A DNA stretch of 64,000 bases, taken from assembly GCF_004137795.1 (NCBI RefSeq), contig NZ_NWTM01000001.1, positions 558,001 through 622,000 of the forward strand. The letters run 5' to 3'. The position numbers and the translations under genes were made by a program. Of this stretch, positions 31,202-39,406 are shown one piece after another (within the stretch, counting starts at the first letter, position 1; each line of letters opens with the position of its first letter). The notes beneath the pieces are model-generated. The model was not told the origin of the DNA and did no database searches. It saw nothing but the letters and a program-made list of their open reading frames with translations. Origin of the DNA: Pectobacterium zantedeschiae (GTDB lineage: Bacteria; Pseudomonadota; Gammaproteobacteria; Enterobacterales; Enterobacteriaceae).

Positions 31202-31318
31202 ATAATTCGAGTTGCGTGAAGGCGGCAACTGCGCGAATCCCCTGGAGCTTACTTAGGTAAGTGACTGGGGTGAGTAAGGGAAGCCAACGCACAAGCAGCT
31301 TGAAGTATGACGGATATA
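31192..31318. repeat. ERIC (enterobacterial repetitive intergenic consensus) element
   Basis: This 127-base imperfect palindrome begins TATATCC and ends GGATATA. It contains the two core segments that the standard ERIC1R and ERIC2 primers match (GCGAATCCCCTGGAGCTTAC and GTAAGTGACTGGGGTGAG). Its left end overlaps the last three codons of nagZ and supplies its stop. Its right end lies 45 bases before ycfP, so it is probably transcribed and folds in the message. Confidence 0.93.
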
Positions 31319-31363
31319 AAAATGGTGAGAAATAGGCAACCTAGTCAGTGGTGAGGATAAAAG

Positions 31364-31906
31364 ATGATTATCTATTTACACGGTTTTGACTCGACCAGCC
31401 CCGGTAACCATGAAAAAGTCTTACAGCTCCAGTTTATCGATGAAGATGTACGGCTGATTAGCTACAGCACGCTGCATCCGCGTCATGATATGCAACATCT
31501 GCTAAAGCAGGTGGATAAGATGATTCAGCATTCTGATGACGATCGTCCGCTGATTTGTGGTGTGGGTCTGGGCGGTTTCTGGGCAGAACGGGTTGGTTTT
31601 CTGTGTGATATACGACAAGTCATCGTCAATCCTAACCTTTTTCCGCAGGAAAACATGAGCGGGAAAATCGATCGGCCAGAAGAGTATCTGGATATCGCCA
31701 CGAAGTGTGTCGCAAATTTTCGTGAAAAGAACCGCGATCGTTGCATGGTAATGCTTTCCCGTCAGGATGAGATGCTCGACAGCCAGCGCAGTGCGCAAGC
31801 GCTGGGAGAATATTATGAGATTGTTTGGGACGATATCCAGACGCATAAATTCAAAAGTATCTCCCCCCATTTACAGCGCATAAAAGCCTTCAAAACGCTC
31901 GGTTAG
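31364..31906 (+). CDS. ycfP: YcfP, UPF0227 family esterase-like protein
   Basis: The 180-residue protein has an alpha/beta-hydrolase-like fold; its role is unknown. It begins [19 protein letters not shown], with the HGF oxyanion motif, and has [14 protein letters not shown] in the place of the nucleophile elbow. A Gly stands where hydrolases usually have Ser, so catalysis is uncertain. It is found between nagZ and ndh, as in E. coli. Confidence 0.92.
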   Translation: MIIYLHGFDSTSPGNHEKVLQLQFIDEDVRLISYSTLHPRHDMQHLLKQVDKMIQHSDDDRPLICGVGLGGFWAERVGFLCDIRQVIVNPNLFPQENMSGKIDRPEEYLDIATKCVANFREKNRDRCMVMLSRQDEMLDSQRSAQALGEYYEIVWDDIQTHKFKSISPHLQRIKAFKTLG

Positions 31907-32111
31907 CATGCGGCGTTAATGGTTCTGGCGTTCTTTCTGATATCCCTGTTTGAAGGGATGTCAGGAGGAATGACGCGATTTATTTACTTTTCTTAGTTCG
32001 TACAGACGCATATCTGTGCTCGATTCAGCATTTTCTCTTCACGCAGACTTCCGCTAATTCACTGAAATAAAGATGGAATTTTCTCGGTAAAAAATCGCGC
32101 CGCAAAATAAA

Positions 32112-32125
32112 TTGATATATATCAA
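32112..32125. promoter_or_regulatory. FNR site upstream of ndh
   Basis: TTGATATATATCAA is a perfect palindrome that equals the FNR consensus TTGAT-N4-ATCAA. In E. coli FNR represses ndh without oxygen. The 31907-32260 gap also holds a stem-loop after ycfP (31938-31963) and no gene. Confidence 0.88.
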
Positions 32126-32260
32126 TTTTGGTATGACCAAATAACCTAGCGTGCTATTCTTGCAGCAGATATCAGGCTTAACTTACGCGAACCCTATGTT
32201 ATATAAGGATATTATTTTTTACTCTTTATTAACGATTGGTTCACATTTTAGGGGGTCATT

Positions 32261-33565
32261 TTGACATCACCAACCAAAAAAATTGTTATTGTCGGCGGGG
32301 GAGCTGGCGGACTTGAACTCGCAACGAGCTTGGGCCACAAGTTAGGACGCAAGAAAAAAGCGGACATTACGCTGGTGGATCGTAACCATAGCCACCTGTG
32401 GAAACCGTTGCTGCATGAAGTGGCGACCGGCTCGCTGGACGATGATATGGATGCGTTGAGCTATCTGGCGCACGCTCGCAATCACCATTTCCAGTTTCAA
32501 CTGGGCATGCTGACGGATATCGACCGTGAACAGCAGCAGATTCAACTGGCTGAAGTCTGTGATGAGCAAGGTGACGTACTGGTTGCGGCGCGCCGCATCT
32601 CGTATGACATTCTGGTGGTGGCATTAGGCAGTGCCTCAAATGACTTTGGCACACCAGGTGTGAAAGATCACTGCATTTTCCTGGATAACCCAAAACAAGC
32701 TCGTCGCTTCCATAATGAAATGCTGAATTTGTTCCTGAAATTCACAGCAAACCAGGACGAAAAAGATCGCGTAAATATTGCGATTGTGGGCGGTGGAGCG
32801 ACTGGCGTCGAACTGTCTGCGGAATTGCATAACGCGGTGAAACAACTGCACAGCTATGGTTTTGACGGGCTGGATAATCAAACGCTGAATGTGACGCTGG
32901 TGGAAGCGGGCGAACGTATTTTGCCAGCGCTGCCACCGCGTATTTCAGCAGCAGCACACCAGGAGCTGAATAATATTGGCGTCCGCGTGCTGACCAAAAC
33001 CATGGTAACCAGTGCGGAAAGCGGCGGCTTGAATACGAAAGACGGTGAATTTATCGAAGCTGACCTGATGGTTTGGGCGGCAGGAATCAAAGCACCGGAT
33101 GCAATGAAAGACATTGCGGGTCTGGAAACGAACCGGATCAATCAGCTTGTCGTTGAACCCACGTTGCAGACGACACGCGATCCTAACATTTTCGCCATCG
33201 GCGACTGTGCATCCTGCCCACAGGAAGGCGGCGGTTTCGTGCCACCGCGCGCGCAGGCCGCTCACCAGATGGCATCACGCTGTCACAGCAACATCATTGC
33301 GTTGTTGAACGGGCAGGCGTTGAAATCTTACGTCTACAAAGATCACGGCTCGCTGGTCTCGCTGTCTAAATTCAGTACGGTTGGTAGCCTGATGGGGAAC
33401 CTGATGCGGGGTTCTGTGATGGTCGAAGGGCGGATTGCTCGTTTCGTTTACATCTCCCTCTATCGCATGCACCAGGTTGCACTGCACGGTTATGTTAAAA
33501 CGGGCCTGATGATGCTGGTCGGTGGCATCAACCGGGTGATTCGCCCGCGCCTCAAACTGCATTAA
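32261..33565 (+). CDS. ndh: NADH:quinone oxidoreductase type II
   Basis: Ndh is the single-subunit, non-proton-pumping NADH dehydrogenase of the aerobic chain, bound to the inner face of the membrane. The 434-residue protein starts at TTG, as in E. coli, after an AGGGGG site. It has two dinucleotide-binding motifs ([15 protein letters not shown] for [18 protein letters not shown] for NADH), a second FAD motif FAIGDCASC and an amphipathic C-terminal membrane region. A perfect FNR site lies 135 bases upstream. Confidence 0.97.
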   Translation: MTSPTKKIVIVGGGAGGLELATSLGHKLGRKKKADITLVDRNHSHLWKPLLHEVATGSLDDDMDALSYLAHARNHHFQFQLGMLTDIDREQQQIQLAEVCDEQGDVLVAARRISYDILVVALGSASNDFGTPGVKDHCIFLDNPKQARRFHNEMLNLFLKFTANQDEKDRVNIAIVGGGATGVELSAELHNAVKQLHSYGFDGLDNQTLNVTLVEAGERILPALPPRISAAAHQELNNIGVRVLTKTMVTSAESGGLNTKDGEFIEADLMVWAAGIKAPDAMKDIAGLETNRINQLVVEPTLQTTRDPNIFAIGDCASCPQEGGGFVPPRAQAAHQMASRCHSNIIALLNGQALKSYVYKDHGSLVSLSKFSTVGSLMGNLMRGSVMVEGRIARFVYISLYRMHQVALHGYVKTGLMMLVGGINRVIRPRLKLH

Positions 33566-33589
33566 TCCGCAACGATTGACATCCTTCTG

Positions 33590-33629
33590 ATACGGGTGTG
33601 GACGCGATTTCGCGCCCGTATTCTTTTTA
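33590..33629 (+). terminator. Rho-independent terminator of ndh
   Basis: ATACGGG/CCCGTAT outer stem with an inner CGCG-ATTT-CGCG hairpin, followed by TCTTTTT. Confidence 0.88.
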
Positions 33630-34032
33630 TCTCTAGTCTGTTTTGGTTGTCCAGAAAAGACGTGCTTTCCCATCAACGCATTCACAACACTTCGTCCTCT
33701 AAGTTGGCCCTTTTCGCCATGTCACTGAGCACACTGAAATAACAGTATAAAATATCGTCCTATTAGCAATTCCAGTTAAGATAATTCCCAAATGACGCTT
33801 TTATGTTACGAATCTGACACTTTTGGTGAGTTAGTCTTATTGCGAGAGTGTGAAACATTGTGCAGACTTTCCACTGTTTACAGATGGCGTAGCACGCACG
33901 CCGAAAATTCTGGATGTTGTTATTCAGAAGGAACCATCGGATTCATCGCGTTAAACGCGAGCTGGCGTAAGACAAGATTTACGGCAGGATTGCAGGTGGG
34001 GAATGCGTGAGAATAGATTCGGGAGGTATCCT

Positions 34033-34572
34033 GTGAACAAATCAATGTTAGCGGGTGTAGGTATTGGTGTGGCTGCGGCATTGGGTGTGGCGGCGGTGGC
34101 GAGTATGGACGTCTTTTCCTCAAAACCTCAGTATGCACAGGTGCTAACGGCAACACCTATTAAAGAAACGGTCAAAACGCCTCGTCAAGAGTGCCGCAAC
34201 GTAAACGTGACTCACCGTCGTCCGGTACAGGATGAAAACCAGATTGCCGGATCGGTACTGGGTGCCGTAGCGGGTGGCGTTCTGGGGCATCAGTTCGGTG
34301 GCGGACGTGGTAAAGATGTCGCGACGGTAGCGGGGGCTCTGGCGGGTGGCTACGCGGGTAACCGTGTACAAAGCGGCATGCAGGAAAATGATACGTACAC
34401 GACACAGCAGCAGCGTTGTCAGACGGTGTACGACAAATCACAAAAAGTTCTTGGTTATGATGTCACCTATAAAATCGGCGACCAGCAGGGTAAAATCCGT
34501 ATGGATCGCGATCCAGGCACACAAATTCCAGTGGACAGAAACGGTCAGTTAGTACTGAATCAACAGAGCTGA
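34033..34572 (+). CDS. ycfJ: YcfJ, glycine-zipper outer-membrane-type protein
   Basis: The 179-residue protein starts at GTG with a strong GGGAGG site 6 bases upstream. It has an N-terminal hydrophobic segment (LAGVGIGVAAALGVAAVAS) that may be a signal anchor, and a central glycine-zipper region (GSVLGAVAGGVLGHQFGGG, then VAGALAGGYAGN) of the 17 kDa antigen type. Function is unknown; relatives respond to envelope stress. The long gap before it (33566-34032) holds the ndh terminator and presumably its promoter; a 72-codon frame at 33792-34010 looks like chance. Confidence 0.93.
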   Translation: MNKSMLAGVGIGVAAALGVAAVASMDVFSSKPQYAQVLTATPIKETVKTPRQECRNVNVTHRRPVQDENQIAGSVLGAVAGGVLGHQFGGGRGKDVATVAGALAGGYAGNRVQSGMQENDTYTTQQQRCQTVYDKSQKVLGYDVTYKIGDQQGKIRMDRDPGTQIPVDRNGQLVLNQQS

Positions 34573-34613
34573 TTTACCTCAACGTCTATGTTTTTGCGCT
34601 GACACCATCACTA

Positions 34614-34654
34614 AAAGCCGCGAGACACCTGAAGAAGGTGCTCGCGGTTTTTTT
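34614..34654 (+). terminator. Rho-independent terminator of ycfJ
   Basis: CCGCGAG-A-CACCT and AGGTG-CTCGCGG pair, followed by seven T. Its T run touches the stop codon of the convergent MFS gene. Confidence 0.92.
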
Positions 34655-35850
34655 CATTCGACGATCTTCCGCCGTTCAGTCAACCAGATGCTCAGGGATA
34701 ACAGTAAGGCGACTGAGGCGAATCCAACCGCCAGCCAAAGCGTCGCGATCAGGCCTGAGTTATCCACTATCTGGCCGCCTAGCCATGACCCAAGCGCGAT
34801 ACTAAGATTGAAAACGCCAACATACAGTGCTGAAGCAATCTCCACCGCCCGCGGTGCGGCCTTCATCATCCACGTCATCAAAGCAACGGATACACCACCG
34901 TAGGCCAGCCCCCAGGTCACTAGCGCCACACCACCGCCGACAGGTGAGCCTCCGATAGTGAGGAACAGTATCAAGGTTAACAAGAGCCCTAGAGCAATCG
35001 CCATCAAGGTTAATACCGTACGCTGCGCCGCGATAATACCAGCGAGAAAATTGCCAACGATGCCGGTCATGCCATAGGCGAACAGTAATGCGCTAACCCA
35101 CTGCGTATCGAATCCTGACACGGATAGCAATAGCGGACGCACAAAGGTAAAGGCCATGAAATGTCCGGTAACCAGTAATAGCGTCAGAATCAGTCCGACT
35201 TGCAACTTACGGTTGCTCAGTTGCTCACCGAATTGGCGTACGGCAACAGAATGGGTAACAGGCAGTGCAGGAATAACCGCGAGGTGGAGCATCAGCACCA
35301 GTCCGCTAAGTAACGCCATGCAGCCAAAGGCCCAACGCCATCCGGCGACGTCGCCGATCAGGGCACCTAGCGGTACACCTAATACAGACGCCGCTGCGAC
35401 GCCGCCAAAGATAATCGATGTTGCCAGACCGATGGATGACTCGCGAACGAGTCGTGCAGCCAGACCGCCTGCAATCGCCCAGATACCGCCCATACAGAAG
35501 CCGACAAGGACACGCGCTGCCAGCATCCATCCTATGTTTGGTGCCAGTGCCGAGGCGATGTTAGTGGTAGACAGCAATGCCAGCAGACCGCATAAAATCT
35601 TGCGTCTATCCATGCCACCGGACGCGATCACCACTATCGGGGCAAATAATGCCGCTAGCAGAGCAGGGAGTGAAATCATCAGGCCAGCGGTTCCGGTAGA
35701 GCTATGTAGCGTGTCGGCAATCGGAGTCAGCAGGCCGACCGGAAGCATTTCCGTTGTGACAACAGAAAAGGTTGCAAGGCTTATGGAGACGACGGCCAGC
35801 CAGGAATGCTGTGCCGTTGCCCCAGTGAGGGTAGATGAAGAGGTATTCAT
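34654..35850 (-). CDS. MFS exporter, DHA1 family
   Basis: The 398-residue protein has 12 hydrophobic segments and the features of drug:H+ antiporter-1 exporters: TTEMLPVGLLTPIADTL in the first helix region, GGMDRRKILCGLLAL as the loop 2-3 motif and ARVLVGFCMGGIWAIAGG in helix 4. It resembles purine-nucleoside and sugar efflux pumps such as NepI and YdhP, but the substrate cannot be told. AAGGA precedes the ATG. It lies 36 bases after a second MFS gene on the same strand, so the two may share the promoter controlled by the divergent TetR regulator. Confidence 0.87.
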   Translation of the reverse strand: MNTSSSTLTGATAQHSWLAVVSISLATFSVVTTEMLPVGLLTPIADTLHSSTGTAGLMISLPALLAALFAPIVVIASGGMDRRKILCGLLALLSTTNIASALAPNIGWMLAARVLVGFCMGGIWAIAGGLAARLVRESSIGLATSIIFGGVAAASVLGVPLGALIGDVAGWRWAFGCMALLSGLVLMLHLAVIPALPVTHSVAVRQFGEQLSNRKLQVGLILTLLLVTGHFMAFTFVRPLLLSVSGFDTQWVSALLFAYGMTGIVGNFLAGIIAAQRTVLTLMAIALGLLLTLILFLTIGGSPVGGGVALVTWGLAYGGVSVALMTWMMKAAPRAVEIASALYVGVFNLSIALGSWLGGQIVDNSGLIATLWLAVGFASVALLLSLSIWLTERRKIVE

Positions 35851-35886
35851 GGTTTAGTCCTTAACACGCGAAACAGGCTATGAGAG

Positions 35887-37095
35887 TCAAACGGCCTTAG
35901 AAAGGGAAGATGCCTGTACTCGCAAGCGCAGATATCCCCAGAGCGCGACCAGCACCACCACAGCGCCAGCGCATAATGCAATGATGAACCCAGCACGCGC
36001 GCCACCGTCATCTACGATGTGACCCGATACTGCTGCGCCCAGCGCCACGCCGATATTTAGACCCGCCAGTAACCAGGTCATGCCTTCGGTCAAGCGCTGT
36101 TCAGGTACCAGACGTTCGACTAGCGACATCGCCACAATCATCGTGGGAGCGAAGAACAGTCCCGCGATCAGTACGGCTGTGGCCAATGCGGGAATACTAT
36201 CAACCAGAAGCAGAGGCAGCGTGGTTGCTGCCGTTGCCAAACTGCCGAGTAATAGCAGGCGATGCAGTGCAGTTCCTGGCTTGAGAGCACCGAACAGCAG
36301 TCCGGCCAGGCAGGAACCGACCGCATAAGCTGACAAGATCAGGCTGGCTGCTGCCGGTTGGTCACGCTGCTCGGCGAAAGCCACGCTGACGATATCTACG
36401 GTGCCCACGATGATGCCCATTGCGACCATTAACAGCGTCAGCAGGCGTATGTTGGCCTGCTTGAACACTGAATCGGAACGATCGGTGCTGGTACTCAGTG
36501 CTTCTACAGGTGGCTCGGTGCCGCGTTGTGTCACCAGCGCAAACACGCCGATAACCAGCAAGAGTGCTGCTGCCAGCGGGCCAGCCTGTGGAAATACGGC
36601 GACGGACAACCCGACAGCCAGCGGAGGCCCGACGATGAAGGTGACCTCATCGAGTACTGTCTCTAGCGAGTAAGCGGTTTGCAAGCGAGGTTGCCCGCGA
36701 TAGATGGCCGTCCAGCGTGCTCTCACCATTGCTGACATGCTGGGCATGAAACCGGTCAGTAATGCGCCGATGAATAAGGTCCAGTCAGGCGCTTGCCACC
36801 GTGAACTGGCGAGTAGAAGCAGCATGCCAATCGCGCTGATTATCGTTGCCAGTGGCAGTACGCGACCTTGTCCATGTCGATCCACCAGACGAGAGATTTG
36901 GGGTGACAGCAGTGCGTAGGTCAGTACAAATGTGGCAGAGACTGCGCCGGCCAGCGCATAGCTGTCGCGCAGTTGTGACAACAGGGTGATAATGCCGATG
37001 CCCGTCATGGGCAGCGGAATCCGTGCCAACAGGCCAGCCAGAGCAAAGCCTCTGGTGCCGGGGGCGGCGAAAAGTTCTCGATAAGGATTGATCAT
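35887..37095 (-). CDS. MFS transporter
   Basis: This 402-residue protein has 12 hydrophobic segments. The loop 2-3 motif is ISRLVDRHGQGRVLP, and ARWTAIYRGQPRLQTAYSLE is a family-type cytoplasmic segment. It belongs to a family of uncharacterised exporters, distinct from the gene after it. ATG 37095 follows TGGAGAACAAG, a good ribosome site; the frame is open further upstream through the operator region but has no site there. It is divergent from the TetR gene with three operator-like repeats in between. Confidence 0.87.
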   Translation of the reverse strand: MINPYRELFAAPGTRGFALAGLLARIPLPMTGIGIITLLSQLRDSYALAGAVSATFVLTYALLSPQISRLVDRHGQGRVLPLATIISAIGMLLLLASSRWQAPDWTLFIGALLTGFMPSMSAMVRARWTAIYRGQPRLQTAYSLETVLDEVTFIVGPPLAVGLSVAVFPQAGPLAAALLLVIGVFALVTQRGTEPPVEALSTSTDRSDSVFKQANIRLLTLLMVAMGIIVGTVDIVSVAFAEQRDQPAAASLILSAYAVGSCLAGLLFGALKPGTALHRLLLLGSLATAATTLPLLLVDSIPALATAVLIAGLFFAPTMIVAMSLVERLVPEQRLTEGMTWLLAGLNIGVALGAAVSGHIVDDGGARAGFIIALCAGAVVVLVALWGYLRLRVQASSLSKAV

Positions 37096-37148
37096 CTTGT
37101 TCTCCAAAGTGAATCCACTTGCCACTACCTCGCGGCACAGCGACAATA

Positions 37149-37217
37149 CATACATGGCGTATGAATAAAAGCATATAATCATACGAAGCGAATGTAAATA
37201 ATCATACGATGTGTATG
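37149..37217. promoter_or_regulatory. Three operator repeats between MFS and TetR genes
   Basis: CATAC-N5-GTATG occurs at 37149-37163 and 37203-37217, and a near copy (CATAC-N5-GAATG) at 37180-37194. Centre spacing is 31 and 23 bases. Such 15-base dyads suit TetR-family dimers and cover both divergent start regions. Confidence 0.75.
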
Positions 37218-37230
37218 TAAGGATGTATCG

Positions 37231-37836
37231 ATGGTTCGTCGTACCCGTGCTGAAATGGAAGAAACACGCGCTACACTGCTGGCGACCGCTCGTAAGGTCT
37301 TTAGCGAACGCGGCTATGCCGATACCTCAATGGACGATCTCACCGCGCAAGCGAGCCTGACCCGTGGGGCGCTTTATCATCATTTTGGTGACAAGAAAGG
37401 GTTGTTGGCGGCGGTGGTGGAACAGATTGATGCCGAAATGGATGAGCGGCTGCAAGCTATCTCCGATACCGCTGAGGATGCCTGGGAAGGTTTCCGACGT
37501 CGCTGCCGAGCCTATCTGGAAATGGCGTTGGAGCCGGAGATTCAGCGCATCGTGTTGCGTGATGCGCGTGCTGCACTGGGTGGCGCATCGCCGGACTCAC
37601 AGCGGCACTGTGTTGAGTCGATGCAGCGGCTGATCGATAACCTCATACGCCAAGGCGTAGTCGCTGAAGCCGATCCGCAGGCACTGGCCTCGTTGATCTA
37701 CGGCAGTCTGGCCGAAGCGGCGTTTTGGATCGCGGAGGGAGAGGATGGTAATGCGCGGCTGGCACAAGGCGTTGCCGCGCTGGAATTGCTGCTACGTGGG
37801 TTGTTGGTCAAGCCTTGCGTGCCGCATTTGACTTAA
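37231..37836 (+). CDS. TetR-family transcriptional regulator
   Basis: The 201-residue repressor has an N-terminal HTH domain (about residues 10-56: ATLLATARKVFSERGYADTS, then LTAQASLTRGALYHHFGDKK) and an all-helical ligand domain. The recognition helix TRGALYHHF is typical of efflux-pump repressors of the AcrR/TtgR group. It is divergent from the MFS pair and most likely controls it and itself through the repeats at 37149-37217. The effector is unknown. Its end overlaps the convergent yegD by 4 bases. Confidence 0.9.
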   Translation: MVRRTRAEMEETRATLLATARKVFSERGYADTSMDDLTAQASLTRGALYHHFGDKKGLLAAVVEQIDAEMDERLQAISDTAEDAWEGFRRRCRAYLEMALEPEIQRIVLRDARAALGGASPDSQRHCVESMQRLIDNLIRQGVVAEADPQALASLIYGSLAEAAFWIAEGEDGNARLAQGVAALELLLRGLLVKPCVPHLT

Positions 37837-39185
37837 CGGCGAAAGATTATTTCAGCCCAGCGTGCTAGCCCGGCGGTAACGGAGCCAAAATCGTTGCCGC
37901 TGGCGATAGGAATATTAGGCAGCAACTGTTGAATCGCCTGACGCAGCAGGGGGGATTTTGCGCTGCCGCCAGTCAGGTAGATCACTTCTGGCCGGGTCTG
38001 GCTGGTTTCTAACGCCAGCGTTACCTGCTGCTGAATGCGCGTGAGCGGATTATCAATCGCGGCGTTAAGTTCATCAGCATGAATGCACGTTGCCAGACCT
38101 GATTCAATAAAGTGTAAATCGGCCACCGTTTCCGATTGGTTGGAAAGTGCGATTTTGCTCTCTTCCGCCAGTTGGATCAGACGGTAGCTCAGGCGCTGTT
38201 GCCAAACGGTCAGCAATCTTTTCACCAATTCGGGCTGGCGTGCATCGCGAATCATTTCATTGATTAACGCGCGGCTGGCGGTGCTATGGAACTCTTTTTG
38301 TGCCGGAATATCGTTAATCGCGACCGCATTCCACCAGGTCATGAGCGGCAAGGCGATGCCTTTTTCCGACTCGCTATTCATGCCAAGCAGCGGCATTAGT
38401 TGTTTGAACGCGAGCATGATGTCCAAATCGTTACCGCCAACGCGACAGCCGCTATGGCCTAACAGACTTTGCGCACGTTCGTGCTGCTTATGCCACTCCG
38501 GCCCCATCAATAGCATCGAGCAGTCGGTGGTTCCGCCGCCGATATCCACGACCAGCACGCGCGTTTCTTTCGTCAGCGTAGACTCGAAATCCAGCCCTGC
38601 GGCGACGGGTTCAAACTGAAAGACGACGTCTTCAAACCCAGCACGGTGTGCGGCACGATCTAAAATTCCTTGCGCCTGTTGGTTAGCTTCTTCACCACCG
38701 ATACTCTGAAAGTTAATCGGGCGACCGATGACGGCCTGACGAATAGGCTGGTCAAGCTGGCTTTCTGCCTGCGTGCGGATATGCAGCATCATGGAGCAGA
38801 CCAGATCCTCAAACAGCGCAATCTGCTGTGCTTTCAGCCCAACGGCACCGAGGAAGGATTTCGGCGATTTAACGAACCATGTCTCTTCTGGGTCATCCAT
38901 ATAATGGCGTAATGCATCACGCCCGAATTTCACACTATCGGGCTGCACGCGAATATCTTCTTCGCGGTTGTAGCTGATGGCTCGCTGAAGCAGCAGTGCG
39001 TTCTCTCCCTCGGCATTGACCTGATGATGCCGCCATAACCACTCGCTAACCGCTTCACGCACGGGCGCGCACAGCAGGGAAGAAAGATAAGGCGAGCCAT
39101 TTTCCAGCGACAGGAGCCGTGGTGTACCTGCATCCATCACTGCTACGGAGCAGTTGGCGGTACCGTAGTCAAAACCGATAAACAT
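37833..39185 (-). CDS. yegD: Hsp70-family chaperone-like protein YegD
   Basis: The 450-residue protein has the Hsp70 ATPase fold only: FIGFDYGTANCSVAV (phosphate 1), VLVVDIGGGTTDCSML (phosphate 2) and VIYLTGGSAKSPLLRQAI (adenosine). It lacks a full substrate-binding domain, as in E. coli YegD. Its role is unknown. ATG 39185 gives the family start; the frame runs on upstream without a good ribosome site. In E. coli yegD is elsewhere, so the yegD-mfd neighbourhood differs from that species. Confidence 0.92.
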   Translation of the reverse strand: MFIGFDYGTANCSVAVMDAGTPRLLSLENGSPYLSSLLCAPVREAVSEWLWRHHQVNAEGENALLLQRAISYNREEDIRVQPDSVKFGRDALRHYMDDPEETWFVKSPKSFLGAVGLKAQQIALFEDLVCSMMLHIRTQAESQLDQPIRQAVIGRPINFQSIGGEEANQQAQGILDRAAHRAGFEDVVFQFEPVAAGLDFESTLTKETRVLVVDIGGGTTDCSMLLMGPEWHKQHERAQSLLGHSGCRVGGNDLDIMLAFKQLMPLLGMNSESEKGIALPLMTWWNAVAINDIPAQKEFHSTASRALINEMIRDARQPELVKRLLTVWQQRLSYRLIQLAEESKIALSNQSETVADLHFIESGLATCIHADELNAAIDNPLTRIQQQVTLALETSQTRPEVIYLTGGSAKSPLLRQAIQQLLPNIPIASGNDFGSVTAGLARWAEIIFRR

Positions 39186-39365
39186 AGTAAGGCCCCATGC
39201 TATGAAAAATTTCCGGGAGGAATTTTTAACGTCGCACCAGCGACGGCCCAGAAGGATGGCCGCCAAGGGTGGCGTGCCATAAAAAGGTTGGCGACTTTAC
39301 TGCGTTACGGCAGTGGTTGTAAAGGCAGATGCAACAGAAGAGGAACGTTTGCTAATGAATGGGGG

Positions 39366-39390
39366 GACGGGAACCCGAAGGTTCCCGTGT
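39366..39390. terminator. Stem-loop downstream of mfd
   Basis: ACGGGAACC-CGAA-GGTTCCCGT is a perfect 9-bp stem 19 bases after the mfd stop. No T run follows on the minus strand, so it may stop or protect the transcript. Confidence 0.55.
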
Positions 39391-39406
39391 TTATGGTGAA
39401 AATGAG

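Noticed and set aside
33792-34010. 72-codon frame upstream of ycfJ
   Set aside because: It has no ribosome site, an odd composition rich in Cys, Arg and Trp, and covers the likely ycfJ promoter and leader.
34654-39185. The MFS/MFS/TetR/yegD block considered as a recent island
   Set aside because: No integrase, tRNA, direct repeats or clear base-composition change was seen, so only the different gene order relative to E. coli can be stated.
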